DNA of 37,108 nucleotides from the NCBI GenBank assembly GCA_018826895.1, contig JAHJYA010000116.1:1-37108 (forward strand), in the 5' to 3' direction. The stretch is from Gammaproteobacteria bacterium. GTDB taxonomy: Bacteria; Pseudomonadota; Gammaproteobacteria; Pseudomonadales; Pseudomonadaceae. Both the position numbers and the translations under genes were made by a program. The notes under the pieces were generated by a model that saw only the letters and a program-made list of their open reading frames with translations, had not been told where the DNA came from and did no database searches. This document shows, one piece after another, positions 28,489-37,091 of this stretch; position 1 is the first letter of the stretch, and the number at the start of each line of letters is the position of its first letter.

Positions 28489-29586
28489 ATGGACGAGGTG
28501 TTGGTCAGCTTCCAGGGTGTGCAGAAGAGCTATGACGGCGAGTCGCTGATCGTCAAAGATCTCAACCTGGACATCCGCAAGGGTGAGTTCCTCACGCTGC
28601 TGGGGCCGTCCGGCTCGGGCAAGACCACCAGCCTGATGATGCTTGCCGGCTTCGAGACCCCGACCGCGGGTGTCATCCAGCTTGGTGGCCGGGCGCTGAA
28701 CAACGTGCCGCCGCACAAGCGCGACATCGGCATGGTGTTCCAGAACTACGCCCTGTTCCCGCACATGACCGTGGCTGAGAACCTGGCGTTCCCGCTCACT
28801 GTGCGTGGCATGAGCAAGACCGACGTCAGCGAGCGGGTCAAGCGCGCCCTGTCGATGGTGCAGCTCGATGCCTTCGCCACCCGTTACCCGGCGCAGCTTT
28901 CCGGCGGTCAGCAGCAGCGTGTGGCCCTGGCCCGCGCCCTGGTGTTTGAGCCGCAGCTGGTGCTGATGGACGAACCCCTGGGCGCCCTCGACAAGCAGTT
29001 GCGTGAGCACATGCAGATGGAGATCAAGCACCTGCACCAGCGCCTGGGCGTCACCGTGGTCTACGTGACCCACGACCAGGGCGAAGCCCTGACCATGTCC
29101 GACCGGGTGGCGGTATTCCACCAGGGCGAAATCCAGCAGATCGCTCCGCCACGCACGCTTTATGAAGAGCCGTGCAACACCTTCGTAGCCAACTTTATCG
29201 GTGAGAACAACCGCCTCAACGGGCGCCTGCTCAGCCGTGACGGCGAGCAGTGTGTGGTGGCCCTGGAGCGCGGTGAGCAGGTGCGGGCGCTGGCGGTCAA
29301 CGTCGGTGCCGTCGGCGAGCCGGTGACCCTGTCGATCCGCCCTGAGCGGGTGCGCCTGAACGCCGCCAGCGAGCGTTGCGACAACCGCTTTACCGGCCGT
29401 GTGGCCGAATTCATCTACCTGGGCGACCACGTGCGTGTGCGCCTGGAGGTCTGCGGCGCCAGCGATTTCTTCGTCAAGCAGCCGATCGCCGAACTCGATC
29501 CCGCCCTTGCGGTGGGCGATGTGGTGCCACTGGGCTGGCAGGTCGAGCACGTTCGTGCGCTCGATCCGCTGCCTGTCGGGCACTGA
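28489..29586 (+). CDS. agtA: ABC transporter ATP-binding protein, AgtA-like (polyamine/GABA type)
   Basis: Energises the importer encoded downstream. It has 365 residues. Walker A GPSGSGKT is at residues 39-46, Q-loop FQNYALFPHMT, signature LSGGQQQ at 137-143, Walker B LVLMDE at 157-162, H-loop THDQ. The C-terminal third is a TOBE domain as in PotA-type ATPases (spermidine/putrescine family). The ATG at 28489 gives MDEVLVSFQGVQKSY with AGGTGCGG-like ribosome-binding sequence before it; an open frame from 28429 is ignored. First gene of agtA-agtB-agtC-agtD; by synteny with P. aeruginosa the substrates are probably 4-aminobutyrate and 5-aminovalerate. Confidence 0.9.
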   Translation: MDEVLVSFQGVQKSYDGESLIVKDLNLDIRKGEFLTLLGPSGSGKTTSLMMLAGFETPTAGVIQLGGRALNNVPPHKRDIGMVFQNYALFPHMTVAENLAFPLTVRGMSKTDVSERVKRALSMVQLDAFATRYPAQLSGGQQQRVALARALVFEPQLVLMDEPLGALDKQLREHMQMEIKHLHQRLGVTVVYVTHDQGEALTMSDRVAVFHQGEIQQIAPPRTLYEEPCNTFVANFIGENNRLNGRLLSRDGEQCVVALERGEQVRALAVNVGAVGEPVTLSIRPERVRLNAASERCDNRFTGRVAEFIYLGDHVRVRLEVCGASDFFVKQPIAELDPALAVGDVVPLGWQVEHVRALDPLPVGH

Positions 29587-29625
29587 GCCAACGCGTTACC
29601 AACCAGCCACAGTGGAGTCATAAGA

Positions 29626-30657
29626 ATGAACAAATACCTCACATTGCCGGCATTGAGCCTGGCAATCGCCTGCGCCGCCCCGGCCATGGCCGCGGACCTG
29701 ACCGTGGTGTCCTTCGGAGGCGCCAACAAGGCCGCCCAGGTCAAGGCCTTCTACGCACCTTGGGAAGCCAAGGGCGGCAAGATCATCGCCGGCGAGTACA
29801 ACGGTGAAATGGCCAAGGTCAAAGCCATGGTCGACACCAACAGCGTGTCCTGGAACCTGGTCGAAGTTGAATCGCCGGAACTGGCGCGCGGCTGCGACGA
29901 AGGCCTGTTTGAAGAGCTCGACCCGGCGCAGTTCGGCAATGCCGAAGACTTCGTCGACGGCGCCATCCAGCCGTGCGGCGTAGGTTTCTTCGTATGGTCC
30001 ACGGTGCTCGCCTACAACGCCGACAAACTCAGCAGCGCGCCGAGCGGCTGGGCGGATTTCTGGGACACCGAGAAATTCCCGGGCAAACGCGGCCTGCGCA
30101 AGGGCGCCAAATACACCCTGGAATTCGCCCTGATGGCCGACGGCGTTGCCGCCAAGGACGTCTACGGCGTACTGGCCACCAAAGAAGGCCAGGACCGTGC
30201 GTTTGCCAAGCTCGACCAGATCAAGCCGCAGATCCAGTGGTGGGAAGCCGGCGCCCAGCCGCCGCAGTTCCTCGCCTCCGGTGACGTGGTCATGAGCTCG
30301 GCGTACAACGGCCGCATCGCGGCTGTGCAGAAAGAAAGCAACCTGCAAGTGGTGTGGGAAGGCGGCATCTACGACTTCGACGCCTGGGCCATCCCGAAAG
30401 GTGCCAAGGATCAGGACGCTGCGCGCGAGTTCATCGCCTTCTCGGTACAGCCCGAGCAGCAGAAGATCTACTCGGAAAACATCGCCTACGGCCCGGCCAA
30501 CAAGCAGGCAGTCGAGCTGCTCGCTCCGGCACTGCTCAAAGACATGCCGACCACCCCGGAAAACATCGCCGGCCAAGTGGCCATGGACGTGACCTTCTGG
30601 GCTGACTACGGCGAGCAACTGGAACAGCGCTTCAACGCCTGGGCCGCGCGTAACTGA
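29626..30657 (+). CDS. agtB: periplasmic substrate-binding protein, AgtB-like
   Basis: Captures the substrate in the periplasm for the AgtCD permease. It has 343 residues with a clear signal peptide (1-22, MNKYLTLPALSLAIACAAPAMA, cleaved before ADLTVVSFGG). The mature part is of the extracellular solute-binding PotD/PotF-like type: TVVSFGGANKAAQ, WSTVLAYNADKL, WADFWDTEKFPGKRGLR, and a C-terminal AIPKGAKDQDAAREFI segment. No Cys for lipidation, so soluble periplasmic. It follows agtA by 39 bases; a GC-rich stem-loop after its stop may raise its mRNA relative to the permease genes. Confidence 0.9.
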   Translation: MNKYLTLPALSLAIACAAPAMAADLTVVSFGGANKAAQVKAFYAPWEAKGGKIIAGEYNGEMAKVKAMVDTNSVSWNLVEVESPELARGCDEGLFEELDPAQFGNAEDFVDGAIQPCGVGFFVWSTVLAYNADKLSSAPSGWADFWDTEKFPGKRGLRKGAKYTLEFALMADGVAAKDVYGVLATKEGQDRAFAKLDQIKPQIQWWEAGAQPPQFLASGDVVMSSAYNGRIAAVQKESNLQVVWEGGIYDFDAWAIPKGAKDQDAAREFIAFSVQPEQQKIYSENIAYGPANKQAVELLAPALLKDMPTTPENIAGQVAMDVTFWADYGEQLEQRFNAWAARN

Positions 30658-30671
30658 GTCACCCGGCAGTG

Positions 30672-30697
30672 CCCCTCTCCCGTACGCGGGGGAGGGG
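30672..30697 (+). other. intercistronic stem-loop between agtB and agtC
   Basis: CCCCTCTCCCG pairs with CGGGGGAGGGG across a few bases, directly after the binding-protein stop and before the permease ribosome-binding site (GGAG at 30715-30718). No immediate U-run. Such hairpins commonly stop 3' decay or partly terminate transcription, so that the binding protein exceeds the permease. Confidence 0.6.
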
Positions 30698-30725
30698 ATG
30701 GTTTTCCCGTTTCCCGGAGTTCGCT

Positions 30726-31973
30726 ATGGCCCTCGCAGTGTCCCCGACCACGGTCACCGGCCCCACCCTGAAACAGCGTCTGGCCCGTGCCGAGCGCGTC
30801 AACCGGCTCAAGGCCCAGGCGTTGATCCTGCCCTTGCTGGTGTTTCTGGTGCTGGTTTTCCTGGTCCCCATCGTCGCCCTGCTCAACAAGAGCGTGAACA
30901 ACCCCGAGGTGGTCGGCAGCCTGCCGCGCACCGTCGAGCAGATCGCTGATTGGGATGGCAAGGGGCTACCCGCCGAGCCGGTGTACCAGGCCTTGGCGCT
31001 GGACCTGGCCGATGCGCGCCGCGATCAGACCCTGGGCGATTTGTCCAAACGCATGAACATGGAACTGGCTGGCTACCGCAGCCTGATGGCCAAGACCGCC
31101 CGTGCCTTGCCGTTCAAGGACACGCCGGCGTCCTACAAGGATGCGCTGGAAAGCTTCGATGAACGCTGGGGCGACCCGGCTTACTGGCAGGTGATCCGTC
31201 GCAATGCCAGCAGCGTCACCCCCTATTATTTGCTTGCGGCCCTCGATCACCGTATCGACGACCTCGGCGAGCTGACCCAGGCCACGCCCGACCAGGCGAT
31301 CTACCTGGACATCTTCACCCGCACCTTCTGGATGGGCCTGGTGATCACCGCCATCTGCCTGGTGCTGGCCTATCCGCTGGCTTACCTGCTGGCCAACCTG
31401 CCGACCCGGCAGAGCAACCTGCTGATGATTCTGGTGCTGCTGCCGTTCTGGACCTCGATCCTGGTGCGGGTGGCGGCGTGGATCGTGCTGCTGCAGTCCA
31501 GCGGCCTGATCAACAGTGCGCTGCTTGGCCTGGGCATCATCGACAAGCCGCTGCAACTGGTGTTCAACCGCACCGGGGTGTACATCTCGATGGTGCACAT
31601 CATGCTGCCGTTCATGATCCTGCCGATCTACAGCGTGATGAAGGGTATTTCGCCGACCTACATGCGTGCGGCGATCTCCCTGGGCTGTCACCCGTTCGCC
31701 AGCTTCTGGCGCGTGTACTTCCCGCAGACCCTGGCCGGTGTCAGTGCCGGTTGCCTGCTGGTGTTCATCCTGTCCATCGGCTACTACATCACCCCGGCCC
31801 TGCTCGGCAGCCCGGGCGACCAGATGGTCAGCTACTTCGTTGCCTTCTACACCAACACCTCGATCAACTGGGGCATGGCCACGGCACTGGGCGGCTTGTT
31901 GCTGCTCGCGACCCTGGTGCTTTATGTGGTCTACAGCTGGCTGGTCGGCGCAAGCCGTCTGCGCCTGGGTTAA
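30726..31973 (+). CDS. agtC: ABC transporter permease, AgtC-like
   Basis: Inner-membrane permease subunit. It has 415 residues, longer than a typical PotB-type permease (about 280-320) because a soluble stretch of about 150 residues lies between the first helix (about 35-60) and the permease core (about 205 onward). The core has the EAA-loop region (MKGISPTYMRAAISLGCHPFASFWRVYFPQTLAG, with the G at its usual distance) that docks to the ATPase. The start MALAVSPTTVTGPT at 30726 has GGAG 7 bases upstream. The long N-terminal periplasmic insert is a family feature of some GABA/polyamine-type permeases, as far as I recall. 15 bases separate it from agtD. Confidence 0.88.
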   Translation: MALAVSPTTVTGPTLKQRLARAERVNRLKAQALILPLLVFLVLVFLVPIVALLNKSVNNPEVVGSLPRTVEQIADWDGKGLPAEPVYQALALDLADARRDQTLGDLSKRMNMELAGYRSLMAKTARALPFKDTPASYKDALESFDERWGDPAYWQVIRRNASSVTPYYLLAALDHRIDDLGELTQATPDQAIYLDIFTRTFWMGLVITAICLVLAYPLAYLLANLPTRQSNLLMILVLLPFWTSILVRVAAWIVLLQSSGLINSALLGLGIIDKPLQLVFNRTGVYISMVHIMLPFMILPIYSVMKGISPTYMRAAISLGCHPFASFWRVYFPQTLAGVSAGCLLVFILSIGYYITPALLGSPGDQMVSYFVAFYTNTSINWGMATALGGLLLLATLVLYVVYSWLVGASRLRLG

Positions 31974-31988
31974 CAGGAGAGTCATCCG

Positions 31989-32816
31989 ATGCTCAGCCCT
32001 TACATGTCCCCCGTCGAGCGCGTCTGGTACTACAGCCTGCGCACTATCTGCGCGCTGGTGCTGTTGTTTCTGATCCTGCCGGTACTGGTGATCATCCCGC
32101 TGTCGTTTAACGCCGGGACCTTTCTGGTCTACCCGATCGAGTCATTCTCGCTGCGCTGGTACGAGGACTTCTTCGCCTCGGCCAGCTGGATGCGCGCGCT
32201 GAAAAACAGCCTGCTGGTCGCCCCAGCCGCCACCGTGCTGGCCATGGTCCTCGGCACCCTGGCCGCCATCGGCCTGACCCGTGGCGAATTCCGCGGCAAG
32301 GCCCTGGTGATGAGCCTGCTGATTTCGCCGATGGTGGTACCGGTGGTGATCGTCGGTGTTGCCAGCTACCTGTTCTTCGCGCCGCTGGGCCTGGGTAACA
32401 GCTATATATCGTTGATCCTGGTGCATGCGGTGCTCGGCGTGCCCTTCGTCATCATCACCGTCTCGGCGACCCTGCAGGGTTTCAATTACAACCTGGTGCG
32501 CGCGGCCGCCAGCCTGGGCGCCTCGCCGATCACCGCGTTCCGCCGGGTGACCCTGCCGCTGATCGCGCCGGGGGTGATCAGCGGCGCGTTGTTCGCCTTC
32601 GCCACCTCGTTCGACGAAGTGGTGGTGACCCTGTTCCTCGCCGGCCCCGAGCAGGTCACCCTGCCACGGCAGATGTTCAGCGGCATCCGCGAAAACCTCA
32701 GCCCGACCATCGCCGCCGCAGCGACCTTGCTGATCGGTTTCTCCATCCTCCTGCTGCTGACCCTGGAATGGTTGCGCGGGCGTAGCGAGAAAATGCGTAC
32801 CCAGATCAGTGAGTAA
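31989..32816 (+). CDS. agtD: ABC transporter permease, AgtD-like
   Basis: Second membrane subunit, 275 residues with about six helices, PotC-like. The N-terminal helix is at about 14-40; the EAA loop LVRAAASLGASPITAFRRVTLPLIAPGVISG is near residue 165-195. It follows agtC with an AGGAG ribosome-binding site (31976-31980) 8 bases before the ATG. It ends the operon: a strong terminator follows 6 bases after the stop. Confidence 0.9.
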   Translation: MLSPYMSPVERVWYYSLRTICALVLLFLILPVLVIIPLSFNAGTFLVYPIESFSLRWYEDFFASASWMRALKNSLLVAPAATVLAMVLGTLAAIGLTRGEFRGKALVMSLLISPMVVPVVIVGVASYLFFAPLGLGNSYISLILVHAVLGVPFVIITVSATLQGFNYNLVRAAASLGASPITAFRRVTLPLIAPGVISGALFAFATSFDEVVVTLFLAGPEQVTLPRQMFSGIRENLSPTIAAAATLLIGFSILLLLTLEWLRGRSEKMRTQISE

Positions 32817-32821
32817 CCCCA

Positions 32822-32851
32822 CTGCAGGCACTCCGGGTGCCTGCAGTTTTT
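32822..32851 (+). terminator. strong intrinsic terminator after agtD
   Basis: CTGCAGGCAC (32822-32831) pairs perfectly with GTGCCTGCAG (32837-32846) around TCCGG, followed by TTTTT. It closes the agtABCD-like operon and separates it from the sigma-54 activator gene. Confidence 0.92.
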
Positions 32852-32910
32852 GCCCTTCCCGTGGTTGCAGTCTTTACACTGTTGGCCTTTCGCGCGGGTA
32901 GGGAGGGGCC

Positions 32911-34284
32911 ATGAATCTCAGCGAAGCCAATCTGGAAGAGCTGCTCGACGCGCTGCATGACGGGGTCTACATCACCGATGCCGATGGCATCACGCTGAAG
33001 GTCAACCGGGCGTACGAGCGCCTGACGGGGCTGCGGGGTGTCGACCTGGTCGGCCGGCCGATGCAGGAGTTGGTGCGCGATGGTGTGCTCTCGGAGTCCG
33101 TCTCGCTGCGGGTGCTCAAGGAAGGCAAGGCGCTGTCGATGATGCAGCGCGTCAGCCAGGGCAACCGCCTGCTGGTCAGTGGCACGCCCATTCTGGCGGC
33201 AGACGGCAGTGTGCGTTACGTGGTCAGCACCGTGCGTGACATGACCGAACTGCTGCGCATGAAGCACGAGCGCGACGAGCTGCAACAGCTCAAGCAATTG
33301 CGTTCGAGCACGGCACGCCTGCATGCCGGGCAGCGCGATGCCTTGCTCAACGACTCTCCCGTGGCCGACCAGGTCGCCTCCGGGCGCGTCTTCACCCAGG
33401 CCCGGCAGGTCGCGCGCAGCGATGTGAAGGTGCTGCTGCAGGGCGAGACGGGCGTTGGCAAAACCCTTATCGCCCAGTACATCCACACCGCCAGCGCGCG
33501 GGCACAGCAGCCGTTTCTGGCGCTCAACTGCGGCGCCTTGCCCGAACACCTGATCGAGGCCGAGTTGTTCGGCTATGTGCCCGGTGCGTTCACCGGTGCC
33601 GGCAGCAAGGGCAAGCGCGGCCTGCTGGAACTGGCGCACCAGGGCACGGTGTTTCTCGATGAGGTGGGCGACCTGCCGCTGGCCGTGCAGGTCAAACTGC
33701 TCAAGGTGATCGAGGAAAGTCGCTTTATCCCGGTGGGTGGCCTGGAGCTCAAGGAGGTGGATGTACGCATCATCACCGCCACTCACCATGACCTGCAGCA
33801 ACGTGTGGCCGAGGGGCGCTTTCGCGCCGATCTCTACTACCGCCTGAACGTGGTGCCCATCCATATTCCCGCTTTGCGCGAGCGCAGCGATGAGGTGGTG
33901 CCGCTGCTCAACTACTACCTGGCGCAGTTCAACGCTCGGTATGCCCGGCAGTTGAGCTGGAGCCTGGAGGCGCTGGATCGGCTGGTCGATTACCCCTGGC
34001 CCGGCAATATCCGCGAGCTGATCAACCTAGTCGAGCGCATGGTGGTGACCTGCGAGGGTGACAGTGTCGGGCTGTTCGACCTTCCCGCCGAAGTGCGTCA
34101 GGCGTCGGGTGCAGGAGGTGATGATGCGCAAATGCCGCTGCGCAAGCGCGTCGAATTGCTCGAGCGCGAGGCGATTCGTGCGGCCTTGCTGCAGCACAAG
34201 ACCACCCGCGAAGCGGCCCGCGCCCTGGGTATCAGCCAGGCCACCGTGGTGCAGAAGATGAAAAAGTGGGATCACACTGATTAG
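32911..34284 (+). CDS. PAS-domain sigma-54-dependent transcriptional activator (enhancer-binding protein)
   Basis: Probable activator of the two genes downstream. It has 457 residues. N-terminal PAS domain (about 8-115), a helical linker (115-140), the AAA+ module with Walker A GETGVGKT (178-185), an intact GAFTGA loop (225-230), Walker B VFLDE (247-251) and arginine finger R305 in FRADLYYRL; then a C-terminal helix-turn-helix (about 430-452, TTREAARALGISQATVVQKM) of the Fis/TyrR-like type. No receiver domain, so the signal is probably a small ligand or redox cue sensed by PAS (inference). No symbol assigned. Independent of the agt operon, because a strong terminator lies between. A sigma-54 promoter lies directly after it. 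Confidence 0.9.
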   Translation: MNLSEANLEELLDALHDGVYITDADGITLKVNRAYERLTGLRGVDLVGRPMQELVRDGVLSESVSLRVLKEGKALSMMQRVSQGNRLLVSGTPILAADGSVRYVVSTVRDMTELLRMKHERDELQQLKQLRSSTARLHAGQRDALLNDSPVADQVASGRVFTQARQVARSDVKVLLQGETGVGKTLIAQYIHTASARAQQPFLALNCGALPEHLIEAELFGYVPGAFTGAGSKGKRGLLELAHQGTVFLDEVGDLPLAVQVKLLKVIEESRFIPVGGLELKEVDVRIITATHHDLQQRVAEGRFRADLYYRLNVVPIHIPALRERSDEVVPLLNYYLAQFNARYARQLSWSLEALDRLVDYPWPGNIRELINLVERMVVTCEGDSVGLFDLPAEVRQASGAGGDDAQMPLRKRVELLEREAIRAALLQHKTTREAARALGISQATVVQKMKKWDHTD

Positions 34285-34327
34285 AAAGTGAATCGATTTC
34301 TGCGGGCTTGATTGGTTTTCTAATCAA
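34279..34327. promoter_or_regulatory. inverted repeats, candidate upstream activator sites
   Basis: GATTAGAAA (34279-34287) and TTTCTAATC (34317-34325) form a perfect 9-bp inverted repeat. A second dyad, TTGATT-N8-AATCAA (34308-34327), overlaps it. They lie about 65-115 bases upstream of the sigma-54 -24 box, the usual position for enhancer-binding protein sites, and start inside the activator's stop codon. The AT-rich motif stands out in this GC-rich DNA. Which dyad, if any, is bound is unknown. Confidence 0.5.
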
Positions 34328-34391
34328 TTGTTTGTGGTTCGGCGCTGGGTCAAATCGTCGCAGGCGCTCTGGCGCGGGGCTTTGCGCGAGC

Positions 34392-34407
34392 TGGCACAGC
34401 TTTCGCT
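34392..34407 (+). promoter_or_regulatory. sigma-54 (RpoN) promoter, -24/-12 boxes
   Basis: TGGCACAGCTTTCGCT has GG (34393-34394) and GC (34405-34406) separated by exactly 10 bases, the sigma-54 hallmark, with TGGCAC matching the -24 consensus fully. The predicted start site is near 34418, giving a leader of about 40 bases to the dehydrogenase ATG at 34459. It lies next to a gene for a GAFTGA-type activator. Confidence 0.75.
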
Positions 34408-34458
34408 ATGGCTCGGCCTGATTCGTTTTGGCACAACAACGAGAAAAAGGCCCCGCTG

Positions 34459-35607
34459 ATGAGTATTTCTGCATTCAAGATCGCCAACAAACTGATCACC
34501 GGCCGCCAGGCGGTCGAGCAGTTGGCGGTCGAACTGCCCCGTCTGAACATCACCAACCCGTTGATTGTCACCGATAGCATTCTGCTCAAGTCCGGCACTG
34601 TCGATCACGTGATCAAGCAGCTGGGCGAGCGCGCCTACGGCATCTTCGAGGGTGTCGAGCCTGAGCCGGAAATCGCCATCGTCGAAGCCTGCGCCAATGC
34701 CTATCGCGCCGGTGGCCATGACGGTCTGATCGGCGTTGGTGGCGGCAGCGCCATCGATATCGCCAAGGCGGTGGCGGGTTATGTCGGCCATGACGGCGCC
34801 CTGGAGGAGCTGTTCGGCGTCGATCAGATCAAACGCAAAGGCCCGCCGCTGATTGCCATCCCGACCACTGCCGGCACCGGCTCGGAGGTCACCAATGTGG
34901 CGATCCTCTCTGACAAGCAGGCGCAGTTGAAAAAGGGCATCGTCAGCGACTACCTGCTGCCGGATGTGGCCCTGGTCAGCCCGTTGATGACCCTGACCTG
35001 CCCGCGCAGTGTCACCGCCGCCAGCGGTGTCGATGCGCTGGTGCATGCGGTGGAGTCTTACCTGTCGCTCAACGCTTCGCCGATCACCGATGCCCTGGCC
35101 ATTGCCGCAATCAAGCTGATCGCCAAGGCGCTACCCAAGGCCTACGCCAATCCGGCTGACTTGGCCGCGCGTGAGGACATGGCCACCGCCAGCCTGATGG
35201 CCGGCATGGCGTTCGGTAATGCCGGGGTCGGCGCTGTGCACGCCCTGGCCTACCCCCTGGGCGGGCGCTTCAACATCGCCCATGGCGTTAGCAATGCCTT
35301 GTTGCTGCCCTACGTGATGGCCTGGAACAAGCTGGCCTGCGTCGAGCGCATGGCCGAGATCGCTGCTGCTCTGGGCGTGCAGACTTATGGTGTGAGTGAC
35401 AAGGCCGCGGCGGATCTGGCCGTCGAGGCCATGGCCGAGCTATGCGCCAGCGTCGAGATTCCCAAGGGCATGCGCAGCTTTGGCGTGCCGGAAGATGCCA
35501 TCCCGGCGATGGCCGAGGAGGCCAGCAAGATCGACCGCCTGATGCGCAACAACCCCCGTCGCCTGACGGCTGGCGATATCGAGCAGATCTACCGCGCTGC
35601 CTACTGA
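34459..35607 (+). CDS. iron-containing (group III) alcohol dehydrogenase
   Basis: NAD(P)-dependent oxidation or reduction of an alcohol/aldehyde; substrate unknown. It has 382 residues, the normal length. The coenzyme motif GGGSAIDIAK is at 94-103, followed by PTTAGTGSEVT (135-145). The four metal ligands of the family are all present: D192 and H196 in SGVDALVHAVESY, H261 in AVHALAYPLGG, and H275 in NIAHGVSNALL. The start at 34459 is preferred over an open frame from 34408, because the predicted sigma-54 transcript begins near 34418 and AAGG precedes this ATG. The transporter gene follows after 78 bases, so the pair is probably one operon. Confidence 0.9.
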   Translation: MSISAFKIANKLITGRQAVEQLAVELPRLNITNPLIVTDSILLKSGTVDHVIKQLGERAYGIFEGVEPEPEIAIVEACANAYRAGGHDGLIGVGGGSAIDIAKAVAGYVGHDGALEELFGVDQIKRKGPPLIAIPTTAGTGSEVTNVAILSDKQAQLKKGIVSDYLLPDVALVSPLMTLTCPRSVTAASGVDALVHAVESYLSLNASPITDALAIAAIKLIAKALPKAYANPADLAAREDMATASLMAGMAFGNAGVGAVHALAYPLGGRFNIAHGVSNALLLPYVMAWNKLACVERMAEIAAALGVQTYGVSDKAAADLAVEAMAELCASVEIPKGMRSFGVPEDAIPAMAEEASKIDRLMRNNPRRLTAGDIEQIYRAAY

Positions 35608-35628
35608 TTTACCGCAACGATGATGATG

Positions 35629-35648
35629 GGCCCCAGTTTGCTGGGGCC
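35629..35648 (+). other. stem-loop between the dehydrogenase and transporter genes
   Basis: GGCCCCAG (35629-35636) pairs perfectly with CTGGGGCC (35641-35648) around TTTG. No U-run follows, so it is probably an intercistronic processing or stability hairpin rather than a terminator. Confidence 0.55.
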
Positions 35649-35685
35649 GGCTGAAATACAACTCTAATAAAGCTGGGTGACTCAA

Positions 35686-37080
35686 ATGTCCGAACTGCAT
35701 CAACACGACCTTGGTGTAGAAGCCCCCTACTGGCCGGTGGGGCCATTCAAGGTGCGTCTGCCTTTTATTCATTACCGCTTCGAGATCTCCGACTACATGC
35801 AGGGGCTGCTCATGTGCGCGGTGGATCTGGCAGCGATTCCGCTGATGACCGAGTTTCTCGGCATGCCTTTTGAGGTCGCACTCGCCGTGGTCATGCTCAA
35901 CGGGTTGCTCTATCTGGTCCATCACCTGCTCGGCGACCCCGTGGTGCCAGGCTGGATCACCCCGGCGATTCCCTTGCTGATGGCCTACTGCAGCCAGTTC
36001 CCGGAGGGCCCGGAGCGGGTGCATGCGCTGATCGCCTTCCAGTTGATGCTGGGGGTGTTCTCAATAGGGCTGGGCATGACGGGCATGGCGCAGAAGGTGG
36101 TGTCGCTGGTGCCTTCGGCGCTCAAGGCCGGGATCATCATGGGCGCCGGGCTTAGCGCGGTGGTGACGGTGTTCAAGGAAGGTGGGCGCTTCGACACCTT
36201 CCCCTGGACCATTTCGATCGCCATCGGCATCGCCTTCTACCTGGTGTTTTCCATCCATTTTCAGGACCTCAAGAAGCGCAACCGCTTCTGGTGGAACTTC
36301 GCCAAGCTGGGCATCTTCCCGATCATTCTGCTGGCGGTAATAGTCGCGCCACTGTTCGGTGAGGCGCCTTGGCCGAACATTGAATGGGGCTTCAGCCAGC
36401 CGGACTTCGTCACCCTGTGGAATGAGTACACCGTATTCGGCCTGGGGATGCCGCCGCTGATGATGTTTGTGACGGCTATCCCCACGGTGTTCGCGGCTTA
36501 CCTGGTGGTGTTCGGTGATGTGCTCGGTGCCCGGGCGATTCTTTCCGAGGCTGACCATATTCGCCGTGACGAGAAAGTCGACTTCAACCCGAACCGTTCA
36601 CACCTGATCTTTGGTGGGCGCAATGCCTTTATGAGCATGTTCGGCCCAGACGTAGCCATGTGCGGGCCGCAGTGGTCGGCCATGCAGGTGGTGATCACCG
36701 AACGCTTCAAGGGTGGCGCCAAGGCGATGAAGTCGATCTACGGCGGTGTCGGCTCGTTCCGCTGGGGCACCAACACCGGTCTGCTGCTGTTGCCGGTGGT
36801 GACTCTGGTGCAGCCGATCCTCGGTGTGGCGCTGGCGTTGACCCTGCTGATCCAGGGCTATGTCAGCGTGCGCCTGGGCATCATGGAGGCACGCAGCCAG
36901 CGTGATCTGGGGATTGCCGGGGTGATTGGCGCGGTATTGGCGATCAAGGGCGCCGGGTGGGCTTTTGCCATCGGTGTCGGTCTGTGCCTGCTGATCTATG
37001 GCGCTGGCTTCTTCCGCGGCGAGAACGACCAAACCTTCAGCAAGGACCTGCTGGGCGCAGAGCCTGCCAACAAAGACTGA
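35686..37080 (+). CDS. polytopic membrane transporter of unknown substrate (NAT/SLC23- or DUF3360-like)
   Basis: Inner-membrane transporter, 464 residues with about 11-13 hydrophobic segments and no signal peptide. It resembles the 14-helix nucleobase/ascorbate or sulfate-type permease fold in general layout (for example VPGWITPAIPLLMAYCSQFP in the first repeat and MCGPQWSAMQVVI in the second), and it may match the family DUF3360; I cannot decide without a search. MSELHQHD starts at ATG 35686, with GGGTGA 5 bases upstream; a GTG at 35677 is the alternative. It follows the iron-dehydrogenase and ends at a hairpin at the window edge. By context it probably imports the dehydrogenase's substrate or a precursor (inference). 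Confidence 0.72.
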   Translation: MSELHQHDLGVEAPYWPVGPFKVRLPFIHYRFEISDYMQGLLMCAVDLAAIPLMTEFLGMPFEVALAVVMLNGLLYLVHHLLGDPVVPGWITPAIPLLMAYCSQFPEGPERVHALIAFQLMLGVFSIGLGMTGMAQKVVSLVPSALKAGIIMGAGLSAVVTVFKEGGRFDTFPWTISIAIGIAFYLVFSIHFQDLKKRNRFWWNFAKLGIFPIILLAVIVAPLFGEAPWPNIEWGFSQPDFVTLWNEYTVFGLGMPPLMMFVTAIPTVFAAYLVVFGDVLGARAILSEADHIRRDEKVDFNPNRSHLIFGGRNAFMSMFGPDVAMCGPQWSAMQVVITERFKGGAKAMKSIYGGVGSFRWGTNTGLLLLPVVTLVQPILGVALALTLLIQGYVSVRLGIMEARSQRDLGIAGVIGAVLAIKGAGWAFAIGVGLCLLIYGAGFFRGENDQTFSKDLLGAEPANKD

Positions 37081-37091
37081 GCATGATTACC

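Noticed and set aside
34429..34444. A second TGGCAC that might be another sigma-54 -24 box
   Set aside because: The bases 10 positions after GG are AG, not GC, so no -12 element is present.
34408..34458. 17-residue N-terminal extension of the iron-dehydrogenase
   Set aside because: It begins before the predicted sigma-54 start site and the family homology begins at 34459.
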